Below are positions 63,743 through 64,000 of a stretch of 64,000 bases of DNA, piece after piece; the first letter of the stretch is position 1, and every line of letters begins with the position of its first letter. The DNA comes from Alphaproteobacteria bacterium. GTDB taxonomy: Bacteria; Pseudomonadota; Alphaproteobacteria; Micropepsales; Micropepsaceae. The DNA lies in NCBI GenBank assembly GCA_947467345.1, contig CANIHD010000001.1, positions 62,001-126,000 of the forward strand, written 5' to 3'. The notes beneath the pieces are model-generated. The model worked only from the letters and a program-made list of their open reading frames with translations, did no database searches and was not told the DNA's origin. The translations under genes were made by a program, and so were the position numbers.

Positions 63743-64000
63743 ATGGTTGAAATTCCCGACAAACGCCCTCTGGGACGCTCCGGCATCGAAATCATGCCGC
63801 TGATGTTTGGCGGAAATGTCTTCGGCTGGACCGCCGACGAACAGCAATCTTTCGCATTGTTGGATGCATTCACCGGCGCCGGCTTGGACTCCATCGATAC
63901 AGCGGATGTCTATTCGCGCTTCGTTGAAGGCAATGAGGGCGGCGAATCGGAAACCATCATCGGCAATTGGATGGCGGCGCGAAAAAACCGAGAGTCGGTG
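63743..64000 (+). CDS. Aldo/keto reductase, N-terminal part (runs off window)
   Basis: The first 86 residues of an aldo/keto reductase. LGRSGIEIMPLMFGGNVFGWT is split by family-typical spacing, then LDAFTGAGLDSIDTADVYS, which carries the catalytic Asp and Tyr of the (βα)8 NAD(P)H-dependent family, and NEGGESETIIGNWM. It follows the third cytochrome by 55 nt on the same strand; it could process carbonyl products of the neighbouring enzymes, but this is only positional. Confidence 0.85.
   Translation, partial: MVEIPDKRPLGRSGIEIMPLMFGGNVFGWTADEQQSFALLDAFTGAGLDSIDTADVYSRFVEGNEGGESETIIGNWMAARKNRESV

Overview
The window is a GC-rich chromosomal segment from an alphaproteobacterium. Supporting signs are the DUF3576-leuS-lptE-holA block, PAS_5, IalB, DUF4389 and DUF883 proteins, CopA/CopB, a NodT-type efflux lipoprotein, HfaA/HfaB-like holdfast-anchor genes, and dispersed palindromes of the CCTCATCCTGAGG type. 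The genus cannot be fixed from the sequence. Most of the window is dense, ordinary chromosome. I saw no tRNA, rRNA, CRISPR array, transposase or phage genes.

Layout. 1-5.7 kb: a truncated TauE/SafE permease, arfB, two metalloproteases, an HNH protein, and a coupled dsbB-coq7-GNAT operon. 5.7-16.6 kb: a class A PBP, a split MacAB export operon, a response regulator, ribA, an L,D-transpeptidase-like protein, yggS, a thiE-like gene and a porin. 16.8-24 kb: an unfamiliar secreted protein with four WPF/GDCLTD repeats, then DUF3576-leuS-lptE-holA-hisF. 24-35 kb: PilZ and PAS proteins, two rhomboids, a secreted NK/INKNI-repeat protein, a methyltransferase, copAB, a small repeat-bearing region with a lone ribbon-helix-helix gene, and an hfaA-hfaB-hfaD-like operon that implies a curli-like (type VIII) surface anchor. 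35-44.5 kb: an M13 peptidase, two IalB proteins and a second tripartite MacAB-OMF operon. 44.6-48.8 kb: an Rrf2 regulator with palindromes over its own and the next promoter, a TonB receptor broken by one in-frame TAG, and a second TauE/SafE permease. 48.9-52 kb: small membrane proteins and fadE.

The most unusual region is 52-64 kb. Three Tat-signal thiamine-diphosphate (ThDP) enzymes stand in tandem, each followed at once by a small exported c-type cytochrome: 56184-58565, 58833-61260 and 61371-63687. Upstream are a family-3 solute-binding protein, a Tat-exported flavin amine oxidase, two small polytopic membrane proteins and a secreted regulatory-like domain protein. The best reading is a periplasmic redox system in which ThDP enzymes decarboxylate or cleave 2-oxo or related substrates and pass electrons straight to a dedicated cytochrome c. 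The pairing and export signals are visible in the sequence; the reaction and electron route are inference. Copies 1 and 2 carry NDG and PDG where ThDP enzymes usually have GDG, while copy 3 keeps GDG. The second cytochrome has lost its family-typical C-terminus and reads through its own terminator.

The two MacAB systems, copAB, the porin, the TonB receptor and the exported enzymes make this an envelope-rich stretch. Much of it serves secretion, surface attachment, metal defence and periplasmic oxidation.
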